From the NCBI GenBank assembly GCA_021162745.1, contig JAGGYC010000123.1, forward strand, positions 1-63,227: 63,227 nt of DNA, in the 5' to 3' direction. This DNA is from Desulfuromonas sp. (GTDB lineage Bacteria > Desulfobacterota > Desulfuromonadia > Desulfuromonadales > Desulfuromonadaceae). The notes beneath the pieces are model-generated. The model was not told the origin of the DNA. It worked only from the letters and a program-made list of their open reading frames with translations, and did no database searches. The position numbers and the translations under genes were made by a program. Of the stretch, positions 51,351 to 59,830 are shown piece after piece (positions within the stretch are counted from its first letter, which is position 1; every line of letters begins with the position of its first letter).

Positions 51351-51854
51351 TCAGTCAGGCAGATCCCGATCTGGACAAACAAGCGGGCAGGACATCAACA
51401 GCGCATCTTCGCCATCATGATAATACCCCCGCCGACAGTTCGACACATGAAAACCAAACTTTTCATACAGAGCAATAGCAGCGACATTGGAACGACGCAC
51501 TTCTAAAAATACCGCAGAGATCTGACGCGCAATTAAATCAGACAATAAACTTTTGAGGAGATAAGCACCGACACCACGGCGCTGCCAATGGCACGCTGTC
51601 GCAACATTGTGAATCTCAACGTCACCGGCCACCTCCCACACGCACAGATAACCGACAATCTCACCAGCGGCTTCACAAACAATGAGACGCGAAACAGAAT
51701 TTTCCAGTTCGCGTTCAAAAAGGCTGCGCGTCCAGGGATGAAGGTGACTCTGCTGCTCAATCTCAACCACCTGTGGCAAATCGGCATGCACCATATCCCG
51801 CAGAGAAAATGACGCTATCATCGGATCGCCATATGAATCGTTATATTTATTCAT
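51351..51854 (-). CDS. rimI: Ribosomal protein S18 alanine N-acetyltransferase-like GNAT
   Basis: This 167-residue GNAT acetyltransferase has the acetyl-CoA loop ACHWQRRGVGAYLLKSLL, EIEQQSHLHPWTRSLFEREL (the RimI W-containing signature) and VRRSNVAAIALYEKFGF. RimI acetylates the N-terminus of ribosomal protein S18. Its tail (VCPDRDLPD) extends a little past the usual end. The ATG at 51854 has a GGGGTGA site. It is the first gene of the pyrK-pyrD-scpAB-rluB operon, divergent from purM. Confidence 0.85.
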   Translation of the reverse strand: MNKYNDSYGDPMIASFSLRDMVHADLPQVVEIEQQSHLHPWTRSLFERELENSVSRLIVCEAAGEIVGYLCVWEVAGDVEIHNVATACHWQRRGVGAYLLKSLLSDLIARQISAVFLEVRRSNVAAIALYEKFGFHVSNCRRGYYHDGEDALLMSCPLVCPDRDLPD

Positions 51855-52057
51855 TCACCCCACTGACAAGCCATTAAAATTGGTATAAACTGACATTTCG
51901 TACCGAGAAAAAATACTGAAATAGAATCTATGGCATTTTAAGCTAGGGCCAGCATCCTGTAAAGGAACAATACCGCCGTCCTTATGGAGTTTGGCGTTGA
52001 CATCTCTTAGCCCATGTTTTATTACTTGACGCCACTTTTGCACGAGGAGTTTCGACA

Positions 52058-53104
52058 TTGGAAAAGAAAAGCGTAACGTACAAGGACGCCGGCGTTGATA
52101 TTGATGCCGGCAACCGTTTTGTTGACATGATCAAACCGCTGGTCAAGGCCACATCCCGCCCCGAGGTTCTCACCGACATCGGCGGTTTTGGCGGCCTATT
52201 CTCATTTCATGCCGACAAATATAAAAAACCAACCCTCGTCTCATCGACGGACGGCGTTGGCACCAAGCTCAAACTGGCGTTCATGATGGACAAGCATGAC
52301 ACCGTCGGTATTGACCTGGTCGCAATGTGCGTTAACGATATCATTGTTCAAGGCGCTGAACCGTTGTTCTTTCTGGATTACATGGCCACCGGCAAATTGG
52401 CCCCGGAAAAAGCAACCGAAGTTGTCAAAGGGATCGCTGAAGGCTGCCTGCAAGCCGGCTGTGCCCTGATCGGTGGCGAAACAGCAGAGATGCCCGGTTT
52501 TTACAGCGAAGGCGAATACGACGTCGCCGGTTTTACCGTCGGTGCCGTTGACAACGACAATATCATTGACGGCTCCACCATTACCGTTGGTGACAAACTG
52601 ATCGGTATCGCCTCCAGCGGATTACACTCTAACGGTTTTTCCCTGGCACGCAAGGTGTTTTTCGAGCACATGGGACTGTCCGCCAACGACACTCTGCCCG
52701 AATTCGGTCAGTCAATCGGCATGGAGATGCTGACCCCGACCCGGATCTACGTCAAAACAATCCTCAATCTAATCCGCGATTTTCCCATCAAAGGGATGGC
52801 CCACATCACCGGTGGTGGCTTGCTGGAAAATATCCCACGAGTGCTTCCCCACAACTGTCAAGCCGTTATCAATCGTGGCAGCTGGGAAAAACCGGCTATT
52901 TTCGATGTACTGCAAAAAGGTGGCAACATTGAAGAGATGGAGATGAACCGTACCTTCAACAACGGTTTAGGCATGGTTCTGGTTGTACCCAACGACCAAA
53001 GTGAAGAGATTCTGATACGTCTGGCAGGCTTAAACGAAAAAGCTTGGGAAATCGGCGAAATTGAAAAAAGCACCAGCGCTGAACCCTGCGTTCAACTTGT
53101 CTAA
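52058..53104 (+). CDS. purM: Phosphoribosylformylglycinamidine cyclo-ligase (AIR synthase)
   Basis: The 348-residue enzyme forms the imidazole ring of purines using ATP. Conserved segments are YKDAGVDIDAGN, VSSTDGVGTKLKLAF, DLVAMCVNDIIVQGAEPLFFLDY (in parts), GGETAEMPG, SGLHSNGFSLAR and AHITGGGLLENIPR. The start codon is TTG: no ATG or GTG occurs before residue 24, and GAGGAG lies 8 bases upstream of TTG. purN follows by 24 bases. The upstream region (51855-52057) has a CTGACA/TATAAA pair only 15 bases apart, so the promoter is uncertain. Confidence 0.96.
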   Translation: MEKKSVTYKDAGVDIDAGNRFVDMIKPLVKATSRPEVLTDIGGFGGLFSFHADKYKKPTLVSSTDGVGTKLKLAFMMDKHDTVGIDLVAMCVNDIIVQGAEPLFFLDYMATGKLAPEKATEVVKGIAEGCLQAGCALIGGETAEMPGFYSEGEYDVAGFTVGAVDNDNIIDGSTITVGDKLIGIASSGLHSNGFSLARKVFFEHMGLSANDTLPEFGQSIGMEMLTPTRIYVKTILNLIRDFPIKGMAHITGGGLLENIPRVLPHNCQAVINRGSWEKPAIFDVLQKGGNIEEMEMNRTFNNGLGMVLVVPNDQSEEILIRLAGLNEKAWEIGEIEKSTSAEPCVQLV

Positions 53105-53128
53105 CTTAAAGACCGACAGGAGATAAAC

Positions 53129-53797
53129 GTGGGTTCAAAACTTCGCATAGCTGTTCTGGCGTCCGGCGGCGGCACCAACCTGCAATCGATTATTGATGGC
53201 TGCAGCAATGGAACCATTGATGGTCAGATTGTCACGGTTATCAGCAACAACCCCGATGCTGGAGCATTAGCCCGTGCAGCAAATGGTGGAATTGCCCACC
53301 AATGTATCGACCATCGCCAATTCACCAAACGTGATGATTTTGATCGTGCGGTTATTGTGGCGCTGACAGAAAACAATGTTGAGTTAGTCGTTCTGGCCGG
53401 GTTTATGCGTATTATCGGCGACCGTTTTCTTGAAGCCTTTCCGGGTAGAATCATGAACATCCATCCGGCGCTACTTCCCGCTTTTCCCGGCTTGCATGTA
53501 CAGCAAAAAGCGCTCGATTACGGTACCCGCTTTTCCGGTTGCACGGTTCACTTTGTCGATGGTGGCGTTGATACCGGGCCAATCATCATTCAAGCGGTCG
53601 TACCTATTCTTGATAATGACAACGAGGCAACCCTGTCGGCACGCATCTTGGAGCAGGAGCACAAGATCTACCCCCAGGCAATCCAATGGTTTGCCCAGGG
53701 ATCGATCACGCTGAATGGTCGACGAGTGGTTATCAACAATGGCTCCGAAAAAGAGGTGGCGGCGCAGATCAACCCACCTCTTCCAGACGAACAATGA
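53129..53797 (+). CDS. purN: Phosphoribosylglycinamide formyltransferase
   Basis: The 222-residue enzyme transfers the formyl group of 10-formyl-THF to GAR. Motifs are VLASGGGTNLQSIID (phosphate loop), VLAGFMRIIGDRFLEAFPGRIMNIHPALLPAFPG (in parts, with catalytic N/H/D set in MNIHPALLP) and GCTVHFVDGGVDTGPII. The start is GTG after AGGAGAT. It overlaps the following DUF523 gene as ATGA. The C-terminus has a tail of about 20 residues beyond the core. Confidence 0.95.
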   Translation: MGSKLRIAVLASGGGTNLQSIIDGCSNGTIDGQIVTVISNNPDAGALARAANGGIAHQCIDHRQFTKRDDFDRAVIVALTENNVELVVLAGFMRIIGDRFLEAFPGRIMNIHPALLPAFPGLHVQQKALDYGTRFSGCTVHFVDGGVDTGPIIIQAVVPILDNDNEATLSARILEQEHKIYPQAIQWFAQGSITLNGRRVVINNGSEKEVAAQINPPLPDEQ

Positions 53798-54279
53798 AGC
53801 CAATTCTTGTCAGCGCCTGTCTGTTGGGCCTGAACACCCGTTACGACGGTCAGGAAAAGGCCAACGCAGAGGTTCTGCAGCTTATCCAGCGCCACAAACT
53901 GACGGCAATTCCAATCTGCCCTGAGCAACTGGCCGGATTCAGCACCCCTCGATCCGCCTGCGAATTCAGCAACGGCATAGGGATTGACGTCATCAATGGC
54001 CACGGCACACTGCACAACACAGATCAGATTGACGTCAGCGCCGAATTTGTTCACGGAGCAACCCAGGCACTTAACGTTGCCAAAATCTGTCAGTGCACAC
54101 TGGCACTACTTAAAGAACGCAGTCCGTCCTGCGGCGTTCATACCGTGTATCGCAACAAAAAACAGGTTGCAGGTCAGGGAGTCACAGCAGCATTATTCAA
54201 TCAACAAGCAATAACCCTGTTCAGCGAGGAAGAGCTGAACCGGTTGGAGCAATATCTTGGTAACGACCTGAATCATTGA
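53794..54279 (+). CDS. DUF523 family protein
   Basis: The 161-residue protein has the DUF523 pattern: [14 protein letters not shown] at the N-terminus, [32 protein letters not shown] and an end with [16 protein letters not shown]. Four conserved cysteines suggest metal binding. It sits downstream of purN with a coupled start (ATGA at 53794-53797). The function of the family is unknown; TudS-like desulfidase activity has been proposed for relatives, from memory. Confidence 0.87.
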   Translation: MKPILVSACLLGLNTRYDGQEKANAEVLQLIQRHKLTAIPICPEQLAGFSTPRSACEFSNGIGIDVINGHGTLHNTDQIDVSAEFVHGATQALNVAKICQCTLALLKERSPSCGVHTVYRNKKQVAGQGVTAALFNQQAITLFSEEELNRLEQYLGNDLNH

Positions 54280-54358
54280 TTCAGGAATTAGTCCTTGCTT
54301 CAACAAAAAAACCATGATACTTACAAGCGTTCCGAAATATTCAGGAGGTCTAAAGACA

Positions 54359-54547
54359 ATGTCCAGAACATGTGAAATTTGCGGCAAAAAACCGGTAACA
54401 GGCAACAATGTCAGCCATGCACATAATAAAACCCGTAAGACGTGGTATCCAAACCTGCAAAAGGTTCGGGCAGTCAAGAACGGCAACGTTCAATCCATGA
54501 AAGTTTGCACCCGTTGCATCCGTTCAGGAGCTGTCGTCAAGGGTTAA
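54359..54547 (+). CDS. rpmB: 50S ribosomal protein L28
   Basis: This 62-residue protein starts [21 protein letters not shown] and ends with [22 protein letters not shown]. It is the zinc-binding (C+) form, with cysteines in CEIC and CTRC. An AGGAGG site precedes the ATG at 54359; an upstream in-frame ATG at 54314 has no family support. A strong terminator follows. Confidence 0.96.
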   Translation: MSRTCEICGKKPVTGNNVSHAHNKTRKTWYPNLQKVRAVKNGNVQSMKVCTRCIRSGAVVKG

Positions 54548-54576
54548 GCAGCAACAGCTTGTGCATGTAAAAAATC

Positions 54577-54612
54577 AAAAAAGGGAAACCGGCTAACCGG
54601 TTTCCCTTTTTG
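54577..54612 (+). terminator. Bidirectional rho-independent terminator between rpmB and relA
   Basis: A perfect stem of about 14 bp (AAAAGGGAAACCGG with CCGGTTTCCCTTTT) and a CTAA loop lie between converging genes. A/T runs on both sides suit termination in both directions. Confidence 0.88.
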
Positions 54613-54660
54613 TTTTGTTCTTAATTTCCATTCTTCCCTTCTGCCTATGTCAGGGAAAAA

Positions 54661-56829
54661 CTAATTGCGTCGCTCACGCACCCGCTCAACACGGTACACC
54701 CCCTTAAGAGCCTTCAGTTCCTTCATCACCCGCTTAAGGTGCTCAACATTTTTCACCTCGACCTCAAATTCATTGAGGCCCTTGCGCCCCTGCGAAGTGT
54801 GTACTCTTGCGCTGGTAATATTGGCCTCACACCTGGTGATACATGCCGTAATCTCAGCCAACACCCCTTTTTGATCATGGCAGTGGACGTTGATCCGAAC
54901 ACTGCGTGAGGTTGTTGTACTCAAATCCCATTCGACATCCACGCGACGTTCTGGATCCATCTCCAGCAGATGAGGACAATCGGCCGCATGCACGGTAATG
55001 CCGTGTCCACGAGTGATAAAACCAACAATATCATCACCCGGCAAGGGATTACAACACTTAGCAAAGCGCACCAGCACATCGTCAATCCCCTGAATACGGA
55101 TCGCACTGCGCGAAGGCTTCTTGCGGATCTTATCGATCACTCGACCCAAACTGGGCAGTTTGGAACGCTGCGTACGCAATTGATCCGCAGGAACAACCCG
55201 CCCGATCACCTGACCAACGGACAATTTGCCATAACCTACCGCCGCAAGCAAATCATCAACTTCCTTGAAACCAAGATCCTTGGCAGCTTCGAGCATGATC
55301 GAAGCTGCCAATGTTTTATTCAGGCTCTTGCCGTACTTACGCAGCTCTTTTTCCAACAACCCATGTGCCAGCTCAACACTTTTTTCCCGTTCCTGGGTTT
55401 TAACCCAATGCCGGATACGGTTACGTGCCTTGGAGGTTTTAACCAGCTTCAACCAATCCTTGCTCGGTGTCTGGTTCGGTGATGTCACCACTTCGACAAC
55501 ATCGCCATTGTGCAGTTCTGTTTTAAGCGAGATCAGTTTGTTGTTAACCTTGGCCCCGACACAGCGATGACCAAGGTCACCGTGGATCGCATAGGCAAAA
55601 TCGATCGGAGTTGCCCCTTTAGGCAACTCCCGCACATGACCCTGCGGCGTAAAGACATACACCTCTTCTGGAAACAGATCAACATGAGGGTCATTGACCA
55701 CTTCCAGCGAATCATCCATCTCCCGTTGCCACTCCACCATGTGGCGCAACCAACTGAAACGACCATCATCGCCATTATTACCGGCAGTCTTCCCCTCTTT
55801 ATACATCCAGTGAGCCGCAATGCCCTCTTCAGCAATCCGGTGCATCTCCTCGGTTCGGATCTGGACTTCCATCCGCTTGCCATAGGGTCCGATCACAGAG
55901 GTATGCAGCGATTGATACATATTGGCCTTGGGCATGGCAATAAAATCTTTAAATCGGCTGGCAATCGGCTTCCACTCCGAATGGACAATTCCAAGAGCGG
56001 CGTAACAATCACGAACCGATTTGACAATAATGCGAAAAGCAATCAGGTCATACATCTGATCAACATCAATATTCTGACGCTGAATTTTACGATAGATTGA
56101 GTAGAGGTGCTTGGAGCGACCTGAGACTTCAGCTACGATCCCCTGTTTCTCCAAGATCGCCTGAATCTCCTCTTTGACGCGCTGTACATATTGATCACAG
56201 GCATCGGTCTTAAACGCCATGACCTTCTGATTGAGTTCGTTGTATTCATCAGGGTGCAGATGCTTGAACGACAGGTCTTCGAGCTGGCTCTTCATCCAGC
56301 TGATACCCAGCCGATTGGCCAATGGGACATAAACATCCATTGTCTCACGGGCAATACGCGACTGTTGCTGCTGAGGACGGCAGTGAAGGTTCTGCATGAC
56401 ATGCAGACGATCAGCGAGCTTTATCAGGATAATGCGAAAATCGCGGGCAATGGCCAGCAGCATCTTACGAAAGCTCTCGGTTTGACGTTCTTCACCACGC
56501 TGAAAGACAATGCTATTGATCCGGGTCAAGCCTTCAACCAGCATAACCACCTGATCACCGAGCTGTACCTTTAATTCATCGGCTGAAACCAACTGTTTTT
56601 GCAGGACGTCATGCACCAAGCCGGCAGCAATGGTCGTTACATCCATCTTCAGACGGATTAACAATTCAGCAACGGCAACAGGATGACTAAAGGAGGGTTC
56701 TTCACCACAGGGGAGGAGTAAATCCTGATGAACCTGCTCACCAAAGCGGTAAGCACGCCGGATCAGATCATGATCAGCTTCAGCAAGGTATCCGCTGACA
56801 GCGTTAAGAAGCTCTTCGAGTGACTTCAA
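54661..56829 (-). CDS. relA: RelA/SpoT homologue with intact synthetase and degenerate HD hydrolase
   Basis: The 722-residue protein has the full Rel architecture: HD domain (about 20-190), synthetase (about 230-350), TGS (about 390-455), zinc-finger-like and ACT C-terminus (to 722). The synthetase residues are intact: R239, K241 (GRSKH), D262 (YDLIAFRI), H310 (SLHT), E322 (EVQIRT). In the HD domain, H49 and the HD pair 73-74 remain, but the R of the KSGEPY region is P40, the ED pair is L76-Q77 (LVHDVLQKQ), and the LADRLHN asparagine is V145. It is therefore probably a ppGpp synthetase that cannot hydrolyse. It sits at the classical gmk-rpoZ-rel locus. Confidence 0.92.
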   Translation of the reverse strand: MKSLEELLNAVSGYLAEADHDLIRRAYRFGEQVHQDLLLPCGEEPSFSHPVAVAELLIRLKMDVTTIAAGLVHDVLQKQLVSADELKVQLGDQVVMLVEGLTRINSIVFQRGEERQTESFRKMLLAIARDFRIILIKLADRLHVMQNLHCRPQQQQSRIARETMDVYVPLANRLGISWMKSQLEDLSFKHLHPDEYNELNQKVMAFKTDACDQYVQRVKEEIQAILEKQGIVAEVSGRSKHLYSIYRKIQRQNIDVDQMYDLIAFRIIVKSVRDCYAALGIVHSEWKPIASRFKDFIAMPKANMYQSLHTSVIGPYGKRMEVQIRTEEMHRIAEEGIAAHWMYKEGKTAGNNGDDGRFSWLRHMVEWQREMDDSLEVVNDPHVDLFPEEVYVFTPQGHVRELPKGATPIDFAYAIHGDLGHRCVGAKVNNKLISLKTELHNGDVVEVVTSPNQTPSKDWLKLVKTSKARNRIRHWVKTQEREKSVELAHGLLEKELRKYGKSLNKTLAASIMLEAAKDLGFKEVDDLLAAVGYGKLSVGQVIGRVVPADQLRTQRSKLPSLGRVIDKIRKKPSRSAIRIQGIDDVLVRFAKCCNPLPGDDIVGFITRGHGITVHAADCPHLLEMDPERRVDVEWDLSTTTSRSVRINVHCHDQKGVLAEITACITRCEANITSARVHTSQGRKGLNEFEVEVKNVEHLKRVMKELKALKGVYRVERVRERRN

Positions 56830-56981
56830 TATTGATCTTTAACCACTCTGGCACATGGTAACCGAGCCGCTGCACCATAGAACCATCATCTGACAAAATC
56901 AGGGAGATGGTCTAACGACAAAAGCAACAGATCCGCCCCTGTGCCTGTTGGTAACAGCAGAACTGCTACGTTTAACGATAT

Positions 56982-57005
56982 TCAGGTGGGCTGACGCCCA
57001 CCTGA
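56982..57005 (-). other. GC-rich hairpin downstream of rpoZ
   Basis: A 9-10 bp stem (TCAGGTGGGC with GCCCACCTGA) lies 12 bases after the rpoZ stop. No T run follows on the minus strand, so it may be a processing or pausing structure rather than a terminator. Confidence 0.45.
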
Positions 57006-57016
57006 TTTGACCATAC

Positions 57017-57226
57017 TTAGTGCGTACGCGTATCCGGCGCTTCGAACTCAACCTTACCCGCGGCAATTTCACGTAGCGCCTGAACAACTTTTTTGTTGCC
57101 GGACACGTTTTCAATCATCGGCTTTGCGCCACGATACAGCTGCTTGGCGCGTTTGGCCGCAACCATAGCCAGCAAAAAACGATTGGAAATTTGCTCTAAA
57201 CAATCTTCAACAGTAACGCGTGCCAT
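57017..57226 (-). CDS. rpoZ: RNA polymerase omega subunit
   Basis: The 69-residue protein starts [19 protein letters not shown] and continues [13 protein letters not shown], which is the omega signature. It helps assemble RNA polymerase and in many bacteria forms part of the ppGpp site. It lies between gmk and relA as in many proteobacteria. The ATG at 57226 follows CAGGAGTATCAAGGT. Confidence 0.95.
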   Translation of the reverse strand: MARVTVEDCLEQISNRFLLAMVAAKRAKQLYRGAKPMIENVSGNKKVVQALREIAAGKVEFEAPDTRTH

Positions 57227-57272
57227 ACCTTGATACTCCTGTTCAGGTCTTAACCTGTATATTAATTAAGCT

Positions 57273-57881
57273 CTATGGGTTCAACATCTCTTCAATGCTG
57301 GGAAAAACAAACCGACTGCGACACATCTCCGCCTGCATGATAGCTATCAGCTGTGCTGCAGCCTCATCAACGTTGTCATTGACAACAATATAATCATACC
57401 AGCGGGCTTGCTGCAACTCACCACGGGCATTTTCAATGCGTCGAATAATAACGTCATCGCTGTCCGTCGCGCGGCCTCGCAAACGCCGTTCCAACTCATC
57501 CAGACTGGGTGGCGCAATAAAGATAAACACCGCTTCGTCTGCGCATTTCTTTAACTGGGCTGCGCCCTGAAAATCGATATCCAGCAACACATGCTGACCA
57601 TCATCTCCAGCCTGACGCAAGGTTTGCAACGCCGTTCCGTAATAATTATCATGCACCTGAGCCCACTCGACAAATGCATCAGCAGCAATCATCTCACGAA
57701 ACCGCTCAACATCGACAAAATGGTAATCAATACCATCAATCTCACCTTGCCGCATAGGCCGCGTCGTAAAAGAAACAGATTGCCTTAATTTGGGGGAAAA
57801 GTCAATAATCTGCTTACACAGTGTCGTCTTACCGGCCCCTGAAGGCGCAGAGATGACAAACAAAATTCCTTGGCGTTGCAT
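57273..57881 (-). CDS. gmk: Guanylate kinase
   Basis: The 202-residue enzyme phosphorylates GMP. Walker A is VISAPSGAGKTTLCKQ, and the GMP-binding segments are SVSFTTRPMRQGEIDGIDYHF and AQVHDNYYGT. The lid is RLRGRATDSDDVIIRR. It starts 15 bases after yicC and precedes rpoZ. Confidence 0.96.
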   Translation of the reverse strand: MQRQGILFVISAPSGAGKTTLCKQIIDFSPKLRQSVSFTTRPMRQGEIDGIDYHFVDVERFREMIAADAFVEWAQVHDNYYGTALQTLRQAGDDGQHVLLDIDFQGAAQLKKCADEAVFIFIAPPSLDELERRLRGRATDSDDVIIRRIENARGELQQARWYDYIVVNDNVDEAAAQLIAIMQAEMCRSRFVFPSIEEMLNP

Positions 57882-57895
57882 AGGGTTCCTGACGG

Positions 57896-58774
57896 TTATT
57901 CGATGTTTTGTATCTGCTCGCGAATTTTTTCCAGTTCGGCCTTAATCGCAACCACATTCCGCGTCAATTCGGCATCATTGGACTTCGATCCCATGGTGTT
58001 TGTCTCGCGATTGAGTTCCTGAATCAAAAAATCCATCTGGCGACCAACAGCTTCGTCAGAGTTGAGCAATTGACGGAATTGCACCAGATGACTCTTAAAA
58101 CGCACCACCTCTTCACAGATATCGCAACGATCGGCAAAGATTGCCACCTCCTGCGCTACCCGTTGTGGATCGACCTCAACATCGCCCTGCAGACGCTCAA
58201 GCCTGCTCTGCAGCTTTTTCTGCCACTCCTGTACGACCCCGGGAGCGCGAGTCTCAATTTCGCCAAGCAACTGCTCCATCAAATTCAGTCGTTGCTGAAT
58301 ATCCTGCTGAAGCGCCTCCCCTTCTTGCATCCGCATTTTTTCAACAGCGTCGATGGCCAGAGCCAAAGTCTGCTGAAGGTTCTGCCGCACCAGTTTCTCA
58401 TCCATATCTGTTTCACGTAAAGTGACAACATCTTTTTGGGCAACCAACAGTGACAGTGGAATATCGGCAGAGAGTTGATGTTGATCACTCATTTTCCGGA
58501 ACAGACTGACATACTCGGCAGCCAGCGCATCATTGACCACCGGAGAGACAATGGCCTGCTGCGTAGACTCACGAGTGACGAACACATCAATTTTACCTCG
58601 GGTCAGGCGCTCACTTACCCATTTCTTCAAATCACGCTCAATAAACATCAACGCCCTGGGAACCTTTACCGTGACATCCGTATAACGATGATTCACCGTC
58701 TTAATTTCAATATTGTAGTGAGCATCACTACCCGCAAACTGCCCTTTACCGTAACCGGTCATACTTTTGATCAT
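57896..58774 (-). CDS. YicC/YloC family endoribonuclease
   Basis: The 292-residue protein starts MIKSMTGYGKGQF and contains IEIKTVNHRYTDVTVKVPRA, with the C-terminal DUF1732 segment VRFKSHLVQFRQLLNSDEAVGRQMDFLIQELNRETNT in split form. YicC is an endoribonuclease affecting small RNA stability in E. coli. The ATG at 58774 is preferred over an upstream TTG. It heads the yicC-gmk-rpoZ-relA operon. Confidence 0.93.
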   Translation of the reverse strand: MIKSMTGYGKGQFAGSDAHYNIEIKTVNHRYTDVTVKVPRALMFIERDLKKWVSERLTRGKIDVFVTRESTQQAIVSPVVNDALAAEYVSLFRKMSDQHQLSADIPLSLLVAQKDVVTLRETDMDEKLVRQNLQQTLALAIDAVEKMRMQEGEALQQDIQQRLNLMEQLLGEIETRAPGVVQEWQKKLQSRLERLQGDVEVDPQRVAQEVAIFADRCDICEEVVRFKSHLVQFRQLLNSDEAVGRQMDFLIQELNRETNTMGSKSNDAELTRNVVAIKAELEKIREQIQNIE

Positions 58775-59327
58775 GATCAATTCACTCGCTTTGCGCCGAC
58801 AATGAGGCGACGCTGTTAATTCCCTTAAACACCTCAGACAACTCTTGCATCAGAACCGGATATTTGTAACACACCCGCAACACTCTGTACATGAAAACAC
58901 CCGATAAACCGCCAGTTCTCAGCGCCATGTCATTGCTGGCGTTAGAGCAAAAAACATCCTCTGCGGGTCTCTCCCCATGAGTTACCAAACAAGATCCTCC
59001 ATTATCATAAAAGAACACATATTTGAAATCGCAGCGACACGTCACTTCCTGTCCATCACCTTATTGAAGGGGCTTTTGCTGTGGCGTAACATCAACAAAA
59101 AAAGAATTAACGGTGTAGCGCCAGCCACTTGCTCAACACGGTCCATCCCCATAGGGAAAGTCTAATCATATTCTCCACCCGCCAGTGCCCTGAGAGTGAT
59201 ATGATCTGCGCCCCATTGACCGGACGACGGCACCGGTTATCAGATCAATCACAGCTCGGCACCTGTTGTGCGACAGCCGTCACATCAACAACAGGGACTG
59301 ACATTGAACGAGTAAGGCCACACAGGT
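58775..59327. other. Intergenic region of 553 bases without recognised genes
   Basis: No convincing gene was found. An 87-codon GTG-initiated frame on the minus strand (58782-59045) has no family match and no ribosome-binding site, and its amino-acid composition is irregular. The region should contain divergent promoters for yicC and for the zinc-ribbon gene, but no clear boxes were identified. Confidence 0.5.
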
Positions 59328-59765
59328 ATGGAGAGTAAAGAGTTGTCTGCGGGATCAATTATTGAGGCCCGGTGTTCCAAATGTCGCGACATTCTAAATC
59401 ACACGATTATCGCCATGGTCGATGACACACCAGCACTGGTGATGTGCAACACGTGTCAGGGGCGCCATAAATACCGGGTACCGAAGGTCAAGAAAACACC
59501 AACGGCTAAAACAGCTACCACCGCCACACCGAAACCACGTAAAAGCAGAAAATCGCCCCAGGAACTCGAGTGTGAACAATGGCAGGAGTTATCCGTTGCA
59601 CTTAAGCGTGCGGAAGCAAAACCCTATGGCATCGACTCTTCTTTTTCCGTCAATAATGTTATCCTCCACCCGGTCTTTGGCCTGGGTAAAGTACAGCGAA
59701 AAGTGGCCACCAACAAGATAGAAGTTTTGTTTGAGCAGGGGATGAAATTATTACGCTGCGCCTGA
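59328..59765 (+). CDS. Hypothetical protein: zinc ribbon, basic linker, and conserved C-terminal domain
   Basis: The 145-residue protein has CSKC and CNTC (a CxxC...CxxC zinc ribbon, about residues 16-45), then a K/T/A-rich basic linker (KKTPTAKTATTATPKPRKS, about 55-75). A short domain ending VILHPVFGLGKVQRKVATNK with IEVLFEQGMKLLRC follows. That last part resembles the small beta-barrel of UvrD/PcrA or CarD-type C-termini (HPxFGxGxV). It suggests nucleic-acid or RNA-polymerase binding, which is inference. It is a single gene with its own terminator. Confidence 0.75.
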   Translation: MESKELSAGSIIEARCSKCRDILNHTIIAMVDDTPALVMCNTCQGRHKYRVPKVKKTPTAKTATTATPKPRKSRKSPQELECEQWQELSVALKRAEAKPYGIDSSFSVNNVILHPVFGLGKVQRKVATNKIEVLFEQGMKLLRCA

Positions 59766-59774
59766 TGTTTAAAT

Positions 59775-59807
59775 AAAAAAGAGAGCGCCGATAGCGCTCT
59801 CTTTTTA
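59775..59807 (+). terminator. Bidirectional rho-independent terminator
   Basis: GAGAGCGC (59781-59788) pairs with GCGCTCTC (59794-59801), extended by A and T runs on both sides. It lies between the zinc-ribbon gene and the converging glpK gene. Confidence 0.88.
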
Positions 59808-59830
59808 TTTATTTTCATACCCCGCCGTTC

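Noticed and set aside
58782-59045. 87-codon minus-strand frame upstream of yicC
   Set aside because: It has a GTG start without a ribosome-binding site, irregular composition with many Cys and aromatic residues, and no recognisable family.
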